64,000 nucleotides of DNA from MED-G105 sp965263305 (GCA_965263305.1 OZ253666.1:992001-1056000); one strand, 5' to 3'. Shown: positions 28,554-38,204, counted from the stretch's first letter. Notes: a model not told the origin generated them from the sequence alone. Numbers and translations are program-made.

Positions 28554-29465
28554 ATGACCAATACCGTCGTGAGTTTAATTTGCAACCCGGCAGAGCCGGG
28601 ATTGACAACGAGCATAGTCCAACGCGTTTGCTCTATTATTGATCCACTCGTTGGTGTCGCGGGCCAAACAGTTCTGGCTGATGGTGTTGCGGCGGATATC
28701 AAGATCAAAGACGGCGCAAATGTTTCAACGGCGCTAGAAACGGTGCGAGAAGCCCTTCGGGATCAGGGTATTGATGTCAATTCTCTCTCTACGGAGGGCC
28801 GACGCAAAAGTCTTCTGATCGCCGATATGGATTCCACCATCATCCAACAAGAATGTATTGACGAGCTTGCCGATTTCGCTGGCTTGAAACCCGAAATCGC
28901 CGCTATCACCGAGCGCGCCATGCGCGGGGAGTTAGATTTCGAAGCAGCGCTTCTTGAGCGCGTCGGCAAGTTAAAAGGCCTTTCAGAAGAGACATTGCTG
29001 GAGACGTTTGAAACCCGCCTTACCCTGACGCCCGGGGCGAAAGAACTCGTCCAGACGATGAACGCCGCCGGCGCCTTAACGGCGTTGGTCTCAGGCGGGT
29101 TCACCTACTTCACCGCGCGCGTTGCGGCTGCAGCGGGGTTTCAAAAAAATCGGGCAAACGAATTATTGCTTGAAAACGGGGCGCTAACCGGCGATGTCGC
29201 CCGCCCCATTCTGGGCAAGGAAGCGAAACGAAAGGCTCTTGATCAGTTTACGGTGGAACAAAAAATAAACCCCGCAGACGCCCTCGCCGTCGGAGATGGC
29301 GCCAATGATCTGGCCATGATCGAAAAAGCCGGCTTAGGCGTTGCCTTCCATGCAAAACCCGCCGTGGCGGAGAAAGCCGACGCAGTTATCAACCACGGCG
29401 ACTTAACGGCGCTTTTATATCTGCAGGGTTACAGCGCTTCCGAATTCAACTTCTCGAGCGTTTGA
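28554..29465 (+). CDS. serB: Phosphoserine phosphatase
   Basis: 303 residues. A short N-terminal ACT-like region is followed by the HAD domain with the nucleophile motif IADMDSTIIQQE (Asp near 92-94), ALVSGGFTYF, and the metal motif VGDGANDLAMIEKAG. It makes serine from phosphoserine. The start ATG at 28554 lies 34 bases from the miaA start on the other strand, so both promoters must overlap coding or leader sequence. Converges with the protease gene downstream. Confidence 0.96.
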   Translation: MTNTVVSLICNPAEPGLTTSIVQRVCSIIDPLVGVAGQTVLADGVAADIKIKDGANVSTALETVREALRDQGIDVNSLSTEGRRKSLLIADMDSTIIQQECIDELADFAGLKPEIAAITERAMRGELDFEAALLERVGKLKGLSEETLLETFETRLTLTPGAKELVQTMNAAGALTALVSGGFTYFTARVAAAAGFQKNRANELLLENGALTGDVARPILGKEAKRKALDQFTVEQKINPADALAVGDGANDLAMIEKAGLGVAFHAKPAVAEKADAVINHGDLTALLYLQGYSASEFNFSSV

Positions 29466-29573
29466 CGCATCAGCACATCGACCGGACAGCGAAAAATAAA
29501 AATCCACTGCCGTCGTTATCGCACCCGCCGATAACACCGAATGCAGTTTCTCATCGTTAAAGAGCGCAGCCTC

Positions 29574-30986
29574 TTACGGGCGAAGCGACTCATAAAAGAG
29601 GAGTTCGCCGCGCTGAACATAAATCTGCACAGGGCCGGAGCTTAAGTTACGAAGCTTATCAAGCTTATCGGCCGCCGCCTCTGGCCTATTGATCCGTTCC
29701 CAACCGATTTCCTTGATCACGTCACCCGGCTGAAGCACGATGGAGGCTGGGCTGTCTGGGTCTACCGCCGTGACAATGACGCCTTCTACATCAGGCTGCA
29801 GATTAAAGGCCTCGACCAGTTCGCGTGTCGGTTTTTGCAGGGTCAAGCCAGAACTCTGGATGGCGCCAGCCGGTAATGGTCCCGCAGGCAACGACGCGAG
29901 AATGTTGGTCTCACGACGGTCCACCGTCACGCGCAACGTGGTGCGCTTGCCTGCCCGCAAGACAATGACGGGCACGGAACGCCCAACCGGCGTTTCCGCA
30001 ACAGCAAGTGTCAAATCACGGACAGAATTCACCCTGCGACGGTTGAACTCGACGATGATATCATTCGGCCTCATGCCGCCTGTAAGAGCGGGGCTGTTCG
30101 GACGCACGACCGTGACGACAGCGCCGCGAGGGCGGTCAAAGCCTAGCTCATTGGCGAGCTTCGGGGTCACTTCATCAATGGAAACACCCAGCCATCCACG
30201 GCGCGTCTCGCCGTATTTAAGAAGTTGATCGACGACCAATTTGGAAAGGTTCGCTGGCACCGCGAAACCGACGCCCACCGAACCGCCCGTTTGAGAATAG
30301 ATCGCCGTGTTGACGCCAATCACTTTGCCAGTGAGATCGAACAGAGGCCCGCCGGAGTTGCCCCGATTGATGGCCGCGTCGGTCTGAATAAAGTCGTCAA
30401 AGCTGCCGGCGTCGATATCCCGGTTCCTCGCCGAGACGATGCCACGGGTAACCGTGCCGCCCAAACCAAAGGGATTGCCGATGGCGAAAACATCTTCGCC
30501 CACCCGAACCGTATCGGAATCGCCGAACTGAACGAAAGGCAACCGCACGCCATTTGTTTCGAGCTCAAGCACGGCGAGATCCGTTTCGCGGTCCGTCGCG
30601 CGCACTTTCGCTTTGAATTCCCGTTTATCGTTAAGGGTGACGGTGACTTCATCGGCGTTTTCAACGACGTGGTTATTGGTCACGACAACGCCAGAACCGT
30701 CGATAATGAACCCGGACCCAAGGGAAACCGCCTGGGGCGATAACTTGCGCTGTCCGCGCCCGATAACGCCGCCGACGCCTGATCCACCCACCCGTTGGGC
30801 CGAAGAAATGTTCACCACCGCCGGGGAAAGCTTTTCAACGAGATCAGGCAATACCGATTGTTGACCGCGCGGCGCGGCCGCTGCGGCGCTCATCGGGCCG
30901 CTTGAGAGCATGTCCGGGGCGCTAACCGCCAAAGCGCCAATCGCGGCGCTCACCACCAGAGTGCGTTTGATATTATTGATGATCAT
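29574..30986 (-). CDS. degP: Periplasmic DegP/HtrA-type serine protease with two PDZ domains
   Basis: 470 residues. Signal peptide with AAAAAP cleavage region, catalytic triad in TNNHVVE (His near 106), TDLAVLE and GNSGGPLFD (Ser near 211), then two PDZ domains (GWLGVSIDEVTP and a second near 385). It degrades and refolds misfolded envelope proteins. It lies 165 bases behind hflC on the same strand, and the hflK-hflC-degP order is common in alphaproteobacteria. A separate promoter is likely because a hairpin sits between. DegQ/MucD naming would be equally apt. Confidence 0.93.
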   Translation of the reverse strand: MIINNIKRTLVVSAAIGALAVSAPDMLSSGPMSAAAAAPRGQQSVLPDLVEKLSPAVVNISSAQRVGGSGVGGVIGRGQRKLSPQAVSLGSGFIIDGSGVVVTNNHVVENADEVTVTLNDKREFKAKVRATDRETDLAVLELETNGVRLPFVQFGDSDTVRVGEDVFAIGNPFGLGGTVTRGIVSARNRDIDAGSFDDFIQTDAAINRGNSGGPLFDLTGKVIGVNTAIYSQTGGSVGVGFAVPANLSKLVVDQLLKYGETRRGWLGVSIDEVTPKLANELGFDRPRGAVVTVVRPNSPALTGGMRPNDIIVEFNRRRVNSVRDLTLAVAETPVGRSVPVIVLRAGKRTTLRVTVDRRETNILASLPAGPLPAGAIQSSGLTLQKPTRELVEAFNLQPDVEGVIVTAVDPDSPASIVLQPGDVIKEIGWERINRPEAAADKLDKLRNLSSGPVQIYVQRGELLFYESLRP

Positions 30987-31086
30987 GAAAAACCCCTGGT
31001 TGGCTTGTTACCCTACTGAACCCGACGATCTGCGCCCTTTCGAACGTTACAGCGTTGTAGGTTACCGCAACTTTTTAAATGAGCAA

Positions 31087-31115
31087 AGCCGGCGGCCTTC
31101 AACAGACCGCCGGCT
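31087..31115 (-). terminator. Stem-loop between hflC and the protease gene
   Basis: AGCCGGCGG (31087-31095) and CCGCCGGCT (31107-31115) form a perfect 9-bp stem with an 11-base loop, 37 bases after the hflC stop. The minus-strand downstream side has only a delayed T run, so this may be a weak terminator or a processing hairpin that sets protease mRNA level. Confidence 0.55.
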
Positions 31116-31151
31116 CGCGAGAGGGTGATGAATTTCGACGCGCCGATATCC

Positions 31152-32024
31152 CTACCGACTGCCTTCCAGGTTGTTGAAATACCGGAAGAATTCGCTGTCG
31201 GGCGAAAGCAGGATGGTGGTATCGCCTTTTTGCAACGCTTCTTCATAGGCCAACAATGAGCGGTAAAAGGCGAAGAATTCAGGGTCTTTCCCGTAGACCT
31301 CGTTGAAGACGGCGTTGCGTTCTGCATCGGCCTGACCCCGAATTTTCTCGGATTCTTCCCCGGCCGTCGCCCGAACTTCCGTCGCTTCGCGGTCGGCCTG
31401 GGCCTGAATGCGTTGGGCCGCCTCATTGCCTTCGGCTCGGATCCGCTGGGCGATCTGTTGGCGCTCGGTGATCATGCGCTGAAACACCGCTTCAGAGTTT
31501 TGCTGTGGCAGGTCCGCCCGACGAATTTTCACGTCGACGATTTCCACGCCAAAGGTGCGCACCTCTTCGCCAAGGAGATCTTTGATCCGAAGCATCAAGG
31601 AAGAGCGTTCGTTGGAGACGATGTCCTCAACGCTCACCTCACCTAAGACACGACGCACCGTCTGGTCCATCAGCACCTTCATCCGGGTATCACCATTCGT
31701 GATGGTGCCGGCGCGTTGGTAAAAGACCAATGGTTCGTCAATTCGGTAACGAGCAAAAGCATCGACCAGAAGGCGTTCCTGGTTGCTGGCGATGATTTGG
31801 ATTTCTTCTTGATCAAGCTCGCGATTGCGCTGATCGATGAAGCTGACGTTTTCGGCGATGGGGAATTTAAACTTCAACCCGGCATCCGGGTATTCGGCTT
31901 TGGGCTCACCGAACCGCAGCACAATGGCGGAATGGGTTTCCGGCACAACGAAAACCGTATTTGATATCAGAACGACAGTGGCAAAGAAGCCGACCATCAG
32001 GAAGGGGATTATTGCATTACGCAT
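31152..32024 (-). CDS. hflC: FtsH-regulating SPFH protein HflC
   Basis: 290 residues: N-terminal membrane helix (IIPFLMVGFFATVVLISNTV), then an SPFH/band-7 domain starting VPETHSAIVLRFGEP and a coiled coil rich in E, A, R, Q near 200-240. HflC assembles with HflK around the FtsH protease in the inner membrane, facing the periplasm. It starts 22 bases after hflK. Length matches the family. Confidence 0.95.
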   Translation of the reverse strand: MRNAIIPFLMVGFFATVVLISNTVFVVPETHSAIVLRFGEPKAEYPDAGLKFKFPIAENVSFIDQRNRELDQEEIQIIASNQERLLVDAFARYRIDEPLVFYQRAGTITNGDTRMKVLMDQTVRRVLGEVSVEDIVSNERSSLMLRIKDLLGEEVRTFGVEIVDVKIRRADLPQQNSEAVFQRMITERQQIAQRIRAEGNEAAQRIQAQADREATEVRATAGEESEKIRGQADAERNAVFNEVYGKDPEFFAFYRSLLAYEEALQKGDTTILLSPDSEFFRYFNNLEGSR

Positions 32025-32046
32025 TTTATATCTCTTGATTTCTGGC

Positions 32047-33255
32047 TTATTCGCCCTGGCGTCTCGATAATTCGTTCAAGGGCAAGTACGGCACAACGCC
32101 GGAACCAGCATTGTCCTCCACGATGATTTTATTCATATCGCCGAGCACCGTTTCTACGGTCTCCAAATACATCCGCTGACGCGTCACCTCTGGGGCTTTC
32201 TTGTATTCGGCTAAGATCGCGTCAAAACGATTGGCCTGACCGCGCGACTCCGCTGTCACGCGAGCGGAGTAACCGCGCGCATCCTCCAGAATGCGTTGCG
32301 CTTCACCACGCGCTTCCGGCAGGATCCGGTTCGCATAGGCGCGCGCGGCATCGATGGATCGCTGACGGTCTTGGTCGGCCGCCTCAACATCAAGAAACGC
32401 CTGGTTCACTTCAGAGGTAGGCGGATCGGTTTTCTGCAAACTGATCGCTGTGATCAAGATGCCCGCATCATACTGATCGAGCGCTGATTGAATTAACGCC
32501 TCAGTTTCCTGCTGCACTTGGGTTCGCCCTTGGGTCTGAACGAAATCGAGGGTGTTGCGGCCGACGACCTCGCGAATGGAAGCCTCAGCCACCGTTCGCA
32601 CCAAATTGGTCGCCTCATCAATATTGTAGAGATATTTCGCCACTTCCGGCAGCTTGCCGTCTTCCTCCGTCAAATCAGGATTGATCTGATACTGAACGTT
32701 CAGAGCCACATCGACGATGTTCTTGTCCCCGGTTAGCATCAACCCGGCGCCGTTACTGGTTCGCTGCGTGGCGGGAATATGGATGGTGTTAATCGTTTCC
32801 ACATCGACGATATCGACGTTTTGAATCGGCGATGGCACGCGCCACCGCAATCCCGGCAAGGTCACCGTATCGTATTTGCCAAAGGTGGTGACGACACCCA
32901 ATTCACCAGCATTGATGCTGTAGAACCCGCTCGCGAGCCATAGGGCGCCGATCGCCACTGCACCGAGCCCGAGGACACGCGGATCGATATCACGCCCGCC
33001 GCGACCGCCTCGTCCGCCGCCGCCTGCACCCCGCGGGAACGCTTTGCGTAACCTTTGGCGAGAGGCCTGGAGCAGTTCTTCTAGATCCGGCGGTTCGCCT
33101 TTACCGCCGTTTTGGCCGCCATTATCGCCGCCATTGCCCCAGCCGCCATTACCACGACCGCCGTCTCCTTTGGGGTTTTGCCCCCATGGACCACGGGTCG
33201 GGCCGCCTTTATCGCCAGAGTTATCTTGCCAGGGCATGGGTTTCCTCTTCTTCAC
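32047..33255 (-). CDS. hflK: FtsH-regulating SPFH protein HflK
   Basis: 402 residues. A glycine/asparagine-rich cytoplasmic leader (about 1-85), a membrane helix (VLGLGAVAIGALWLASGFYSI), then the SPFH domain (GELGVVTTFGKYDTV) and a long coiled coil. Partner of HflC in the FtsH-HflKC complex. First gene of the hflK-hflC unit. The leader's repeat-like GGNGGWGNGG composition is usual for HflK. Confidence 0.96.
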   Translation of the reverse strand: MKKRKPMPWQDNSGDKGGPTRGPWGQNPKGDGGRGNGGWGNGGDNGGQNGGKGEPPDLEELLQASRQRLRKAFPRGAGGGGRGGRGGRDIDPRVLGLGAVAIGALWLASGFYSINAGELGVVTTFGKYDTVTLPGLRWRVPSPIQNVDIVDVETINTIHIPATQRTSNGAGLMLTGDKNIVDVALNVQYQINPDLTEEDGKLPEVAKYLYNIDEATNLVRTVAEASIREVVGRNTLDFVQTQGRTQVQQETEALIQSALDQYDAGILITAISLQKTDPPTSEVNQAFLDVEAADQDRQRSIDAARAYANRILPEARGEAQRILEDARGYSARVTAESRGQANRFDAILAEYKKAPEVTRQRMYLETVETVLGDMNKIIVEDNAGSGVVPYLPLNELSRRQGE

Positions 33256-33453
33256 GATCCCCGGTGGGGATGTATTGTCATCCTTAGCGCCCGCCTATCG
33301 GAACGCGCTCATGCAACCGCGCCCTCAAGCCCGGCCGAATTGACGCGTGCGCACAAAACGCCTCGCCTAATGTAAGAGCCCTATATATGTCATGGAAACG
33401 GGTGCGCAATGCGGCGCCTTTCTCCCACCTCGATAGAGCCTTCAATTCTAATC

Positions 33454-34545
33454 ATGCCAAACAACCCTTTAACGTACAGTATCCGCAACGCCCTTAAAGA
33501 CATCCAGGCTGGCGGCGACCCCCACGGCCTTGTCGCGGCGGGGCGGTTGACCGAGGCGAGCATTTCGCCGGCCGGCGTTGCAAAAGTCGTCCTCGATACC
33601 GGGCGCATGCCCGTTGCCGCAGCGGACGACCTTGTCGAAAACGTGAAAACGATCGTCGCGGCGCTCGAGGGCGTGGAACGCGTTGTTATCGTCCCCAGCC
33701 ACCGTCGCCCCCAAACGACGCCGCCGCAAGGATCGGCGAGCGGTCACGATAATCCCCTGGGCCTTGCCCAAAAACCAGCGACGACGCCAGCGGAAACTCC
33801 TCTTTTGTCGGGTGTCAAAAACGTGATCGCGGTCGCCTCCGGCAAGGGCGGCGTCGGCAAATCGACCGTGGCCGCGAATTTAGCATCGGCGTTCGCCCGG
33901 CGCGGTAGGAGTGTCGGCTTCCTGGATGCAGACATATATGGGCCCTCCGCCCCGGTGCTGTTTGGATTGACCGGCGCAAAGCCGACGGTAATGGACGGCA
34001 AAATCCAACCGATAGACGCCGGGCCCATTAAGGCGATGTCGATCGGGTTTATCGTCGATGAAGAAAAAGCCCTCGCCTGGCGCGGGCCCATGGTGATGGG
34101 CGCGTTGAAGCAACTAATGAAAGACGTTGAATGGAGCCCGCTCGATATTATGATCATCGACACCCCGCCCGGCACAGGGGATGCCCATCTAACCCTCGCC
34201 CAGTCCAAGGTCGTGACCGGCGCCGTTATCGTCTCCACCCCCCAGACCATGGCGCTGGCTGATGTGCGCCGCGGCGTGGAACTGTTCCGAAAGACCGGCG
34301 TCAACATTTTAGGCCTTGTACAGAATATGGCATATTTAGATATCGGCGATGGCGTCAAACGCCCCCTCTTTGGTGAGGACGGCGCGCGGGATGCTGCGCA
34401 AGCCCTATCAATTCCTTTCCTCGGCGATCTGCCCATTATGCCTGACCTACGCGTCGCGAGCGACGATGGTGCGCCCCTTCAAACCGGCGCCGTCAGCGAG
34501 GCGTTCGACGCGCTGGCCGAGCAGTTATCGTCATCCCTGAAGTAG
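33454..34545 (+). CDS. mrp: Iron-sulfur carrier ATPase of the Mrp/ApbC/NBP35 family
   Basis: 363 residues from the ATG at 33454; the frame opens at 33409, but that adds no Mrp-like residues. An N-terminal MIP18-like (DUF59) domain spans about 1-90; a Q/P linker follows; the ATPase has SGKGGVGKST (near 129) and DTPPGTGDAHLT. It carries Fe-S clusters to target proteins in the cytoplasm. Divergent from hflK with about 200 bases between. A C-x-x-C pair is not visible, as in some proteobacterial members. Confidence 0.93.
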   Translation: MPNNPLTYSIRNALKDIQAGGDPHGLVAAGRLTEASISPAGVAKVVLDTGRMPVAAADDLVENVKTIVAALEGVERVVIVPSHRRPQTTPPQGSASGHDNPLGLAQKPATTPAETPLLSGVKNVIAVASGKGGVGKSTVAANLASAFARRGRSVGFLDADIYGPSAPVLFGLTGAKPTVMDGKIQPIDAGPIKAMSIGFIVDEEKALAWRGPMVMGALKQLMKDVEWSPLDIMIIDTPPGTGDAHLTLAQSKVVTGAVIVSTPQTMALADVRRGVELFRKTGVNILGLVQNMAYLDIGDGVKRPLFGEDGARDAAQALSIPFLGDLPIMPDLRVASDDGAPLQTGAVSEAFDALAEQLSSSLK

Positions 34546-34633
34546 ACGCCGGATCTGAGAAAATTGATCAGCCGAGCAATCTCGCACGACTGGTTTGTCA
34601 AGCGCGACAGCAGCGCAGCGCCTTCTCTCCGCG

Positions 34634-35878
34634 TCAGTACCTTTTGATAATTTCAAAATCCCGATCGGGTCGGTAAGGGGCCAACATCTCGGCTGATTGC
34701 TCTTGCATTATTTCCTGCGCCACGATGTCGCCCACAATCGGCGCCAGCGACACACCGCTATGCATGATGGCGATATAGGCTTCACGTTGGGATGCGGGCG
34801 CGCCTAAAACCGGGTGACCATCAATCGGCAATGGTCGCCAGCCTATGTAGACGTCCTCAATCTCGGCCGATGCAATTGCCGGCAAATAGTCCGCAATTGG
34901 CGCCAAGATCCTTGCTGCATGTTGCTCGGCAAACGCTCTTTCGGGAAAACGATTGGGCCTATCCCGCAATCGCTCCGCATGCGCCTGGGTGTCAGGAGCG
35001 CCTTCTTGCTCGCCGATGACAATCCTGCCGTCATCTCGCTGGTGCATGAGCGCGCCAGGCGCCGCAATCAGTCGATTCAGCAATCGAGGCATTGGTTTTG
35101 TGAGAACAATCACCCCGGCCGTCGTGCGCTGAGGGATGTCCATGCCGGCGAGACGTTGTAATGCGCTTGTGTCAGCACCGGTCGCCAGCACGTAGCGGTC
35201 AACGTTAATTTCACCACAACTCGTCTCAAGGATAACCCCGCCCGTTTGGGATGGGCGAACAGCGTCAACGGAACAATTCGTCTTGACGGTCGCGCCAAGT
35301 TGAGCCGCCCGCCGAACAAGTATTTGCGTCGCCAACACGGGATCTACGGCGCCATCATTCTGCGCAAACGCCGCGCCATCGGCGTCGAAAAAGTTGATGT
35401 TCGGTTCGAGTATTCGGGCCTCGTCCGCTGACACCATTTTCGCGGGTTCACCCCACTCGATCTGTTCTGCAATATCATTGGCGAGTTTGGCCTGTCGCTC
35501 TGGCGAGGCGAACCATTCCAATGACCCGCCCCACCGCACCGGCAGACCAAGATCAGCTTGAAGATCCCTCCAGCCGGAGACGCCGCGCTGGGTAATCGCG
35601 TGGTAATGACGGGGTTGCTTTGCCCAACTTGCATTGATCCAGGCAAGCGTCCCGCGGCTTGCCTGTGTCGCTAAGTCGAAGCGCTCAAACAGAACGACGT
35701 CGGCGCCCGCTTTTGCCAAGTGATACGCGATAGAGGCGCCAATGACGCCGCCGCCAATCACTGCGACTCGTTTGGCCGTGTTTGAACCGCCGGCGCCACA
35801 TCCCGCCAATGCGGCGCTCGCAGCCGTCAACTGCAAAAAAAGCCGCCGATGCCGAGAAAAACCGCCGAAGTCACCCAT
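34634..35878 (-). CDS. FAD-dependent oxidoreductase, DAO family, with Tat-type lipoprotein signal
   Basis: 414 residues from the ATG at 35878, set by GGAG six bases upstream; earlier ATGs exist. The leader SRHRRLFLQLTAASAALAGC joins a twin arginine to a lipobox (LAGC), suggesting folded, FAD-loaded export and lipid anchoring. The Rossmann motif VIGGGVIGASIAYHLAKAG follows. The rest matches D-amino-acid dehydrogenase/sarcosine oxidase-like amine oxidases. Export of a flavoprotein of this type is unusual and should be checked. No neighbouring pathway gene points to a substrate. Confidence 0.85.
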   Translation of the reverse strand: MGDFGGFSRHRRLFLQLTAASAALAGCGAGGSNTAKRVAVIGGGVIGASIAYHLAKAGADVVLFERFDLATQASRGTLAWINASWAKQPRHYHAITQRGVSGWRDLQADLGLPVRWGGSLEWFASPERQAKLANDIAEQIEWGEPAKMVSADEARILEPNINFFDADGAAFAQNDGAVDPVLATQILVRRAAQLGATVKTNCSVDAVRPSQTGGVILETSCGEINVDRYVLATGADTSALQRLAGMDIPQRTTAGVIVLTKPMPRLLNRLIAAPGALMHQRDDGRIVIGEQEGAPDTQAHAERLRDRPNRFPERAFAEQHAARILAPIADYLPAIASAEIEDVYIGWRPLPIDGHPVLGAPASQREAYIAIMHSGVSLAPIVGDIVAQEIMQEQSAEMLAPYRPDRDFEIIKRY

Positions 35879-35951
35879 TACCATCTCCATTTCCAAAACA
35901 TGATAGATGTTTTGGCCTGGACCACCAACGGGTTACGACCTTCCAACGTAA

Positions 35952-35986
35952 TTCGCCTCTGAAGCGTTGTTAGCTTCAGAGGCGAA
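35952..35986. repeat. Perfect 14-bp inverted repeat
   Basis: TTCGCCTCTGAAGC (35952-35965) and its exact reverse complement (35973-35986) are separated by GTTGTTA. It lies 73 bases upstream of the FAD oxidoreductase start and beyond the end of the NTF2-like gene. No T run follows on the minus strand, so it may be a terminator without tail, an mRNA stability hairpin, or a regulator site. Confidence 0.7.
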
Positions 35987-36117
35987 AAACACTTTACTTA
36001 TGATACGGATATGTACGGATGAACCGAAATTTGCGACGCGTTAATCGATCCCGCACAAACCAATCCTGACTGGAAAACTGGTGGAATATAGGCGCAAATT
36101 GCGGAGAACGCCTGCGC

Positions 36118-37479
36118 CTATTCTTCGGTTTCGCTTTCTTCAACCTGCGGATCAGACGCTGAATGATCATGAACAATGCGCCAAACGCCTTCGGCGCGGC
36201 GCATCACGAGGGTAAAAGCGCCGGTAGAAACGTTTTCTTCTTTTTCAAGATTAAAACGGCCGAACACAGTCGCCACATCGTCTTCGATCATCTCCACAGA
36301 AAGCTTTTTGAAGGACAAAACCCCCAGATCGCCAGAGTCACCGTAACGATCTGCATATCGGCGCATAACCTTCTTCCAGCCTGTGGTCACGGTTGTGCCG
36401 GCCTCGCTGGTTGACACCATCCGCAGGCTTGAGTCTTTCAAGTACCCTTCCATAAAAGCCGCAAGATCGCCCTCGTTCCAGGCGGCTGCCTGGGCCGCGA
36501 GAACATTTTTGATCAATTCTGGCGTTGAGCGAAGATTGCGTGACGTTAAACTCGCATCGACGGCGCCGAGAGCTTGGCTTTCCGCGGCAGGCGTCTCTTC
36601 AATAGCGCTAACGCGAATTGGCGAACTCTCTGCTGGCGCTGGCGGCTGGGACAACTCGACATCAACGGGCGTTGCGCCAGTTAAACGTCCGGTAGCGGAT
36701 GAAGAGCGCGCCGCAACACGTGATGGTGCACTCACTTGATTCGCAGATGCGTCTGCGAGTTGTATTGGCGCCCCATCAGCCGTTTGCGAACGCGTCACAC
36801 CATTTACGATTTTCTCCCGAGCGTCTTCGAACTGCTCAGCCGGCGGCGCGTCAGCAATATTGAGCGCTGGCGCGATTGGCGCTGTTCCATTAACACCCGT
36901 CTCACTGGCGTTGCTTGCCGGAATGATCTCCTGCGGTACAACTCTCGTCGCGACAGACGCCGGCGCCAGTTCGGATGATGTTGGCGCCGATACGCCTGTT
37001 TGCACAGCGCCCTGGCGCTCAGCTTCTGCTGCGAGTACATCGCGCGCTTGACGATCAACATTTGCGGCACTCACCGGGGCTACTTCAGCTGACGACGCAT
37101 TGCCAGCTACCACAACCCCACCATCAACACACGCAAATCCCGTTACTTTCAGTGCACTAACCAATTCATTGGCCTTATCCGCGCAATAACCCTGCTGATT
37201 GTTTGCATGATATGGGGTCGAGACATTTGCGCCCCCATCACGAATTACCTTTAGATCGCATGCCTTCCCGACAACACCAGGTGTGACAACCTCAAACCGG
37301 CGTACGTCGTTATCGAGGCTGCAAATAAATGCCGTACTTTGCGCCGTGGCATGGGTGCTGGCGAATATGGAGCATGACGCAAACAGAGCGCATTGCGCAG
37401 CCCATTTGCCAGTTCGATGCCATGAGCTAACTGAGCTTTTTACAAGAACCATCGATTGCAACTTCTTTATGCTTTTCAT
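36118..37479 (-). CDS. Secreted protein with C-terminal NTF2-like (SnoaL/DUF4440) domain
   Basis: 453 residues from the ATG at 37479, set by GGAGGGGG just upstream; the frame opens earlier, but those residues are unrelated. An N-terminal signal-like helix (AAQCALFASCSIFASTHATA) is followed by a Cys-bearing domain of about 120 residues, a long low-complexity linker rich in A, S, V, P (about 150-310), and an NTF2-like domain from about 325 (LAAQAAAWNEGDLAAFMEGYL, GWKKVMRRYADRYG, VWRIVHDH). The domain may bind a small ligand. The linker is lineage-specific looking. Function unknown. Confidence 0.8.
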   Translation of the reverse strand: MKSIKKLQSMVLVKSSVSSWHRTGKWAAQCALFASCSIFASTHATAQSTAFICSLDNDVRRFEVVTPGVVGKACDLKVIRDGGANVSTPYHANNQQGYCADKANELVSALKVTGFACVDGGVVVAGNASSAEVAPVSAANVDRQARDVLAAEAERQGAVQTGVSAPTSSELAPASVATRVVPQEIIPASNASETGVNGTAPIAPALNIADAPPAEQFEDAREKIVNGVTRSQTADGAPIQLADASANQVSAPSRVAARSSSATGRLTGATPVDVELSQPPAPAESSPIRVSAIEETPAAESQALGAVDASLTSRNLRSTPELIKNVLAAQAAAWNEGDLAAFMEGYLKDSSLRMVSTSEAGTTVTTGWKKVMRRYADRYGDSGDLGVLSFKKLSVEMIEDDVATVFGRFNLEKEENVSTGAFTLVMRRAEGVWRIVHDHSASDPQVEESETEE

Positions 37480-37679
37480 TGCCCCCTCCATTGAAATGAG
37501 AGCGGATTCGCCGGATTGCGATATCGTCGAATTAATAATTACCAGCTTGTTCATAAACGGATTATTACTGCTCTTCATATTATTCGCGCAAAAAAGCAAA
37601 AGCTGTGGCGCAAAACACACGATAAAATAGCACCCAGTGAGGGAAATAGGCGGCATTCAAAGTAAAATATTAATGGACG

Positions 37680-38204
37680 TTAAGGAATTCGTCGGTCTAG
37701 AACAAAAAACTCGCAAGAATGATCGTTTTTCGCGTCCTTTTCGATGCGCCCTATCGACGTTTTTCGCCACTCACCCAGCGTAAAACTGGGAAACGTCACA
37801 TCCCCTTCAATCTCCGCATCCACCATTGTAATATACAGACGATCGGCAGCATCAATAGTCGCTGCGTATAGTGCGCCACCGCCAATTATACAAATTTCAT
37901 CCGTATCTGCATCGGCGGCGGCTGTATCCGCTTTCGATAGGGCTGATTCAATTTTATTGCATACTATCACGCCTTGATGCGTCCAGTCCGTTTGACGGGT
38001 CACAACAAAATTCGGTCGCCCGGGCAATGGACGACCAATGCTGTCAAAGGTTTTCCGCCCCATGATAATCGGCTTACCCATGGTGATTTTTTTAAAGTGC
38101 TTCAAATCGCTGGAAAGACGCCAGGGTAAATCGCCGTCCCGGCCGATGACGCCATTTCGCGCCACGGCAACCACAAGACTAAGTCGCGATTGCAGGGCCG
38201 TCAC
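37680..38204 (-). CDS. folA: Dihydrofolate reductase
   Basis: 174 residues. Conserved VVAVARNGVIGRDGDLPWRL, GKPIIMGRKTFDSIG and the IIGGGALY glycine motif. It regenerates tetrahydrofolate after thymidylate synthesis. Its ATG overlaps the GNAT gene stop by 4 bases, and the upstream thyA overlaps GNAT the same way, so all three form one coupled unit. Length is standard (about 160-180). Confidence 0.96.
   Translation of the reverse strand: MTALQSRLSLVVAVARNGVIGRDGDLPWRLSSDLKHFKKITMGKPIIMGRKTFDSIGRPLPGRPNFVVTRQTDWTHQGVIVCNKIESALSKADTAAADADTDEICIIGGGALYAATIDAADRLYITMVDAEIEGDVTFPSFTLGEWRKTSIGRIEKDAKNDHSCEFFVLDRRIP

Noticed and set aside
28520..28708. 63-residue extension of MiaA
   Set aside because: Lies over the serB coding start and is not MiaA-like.
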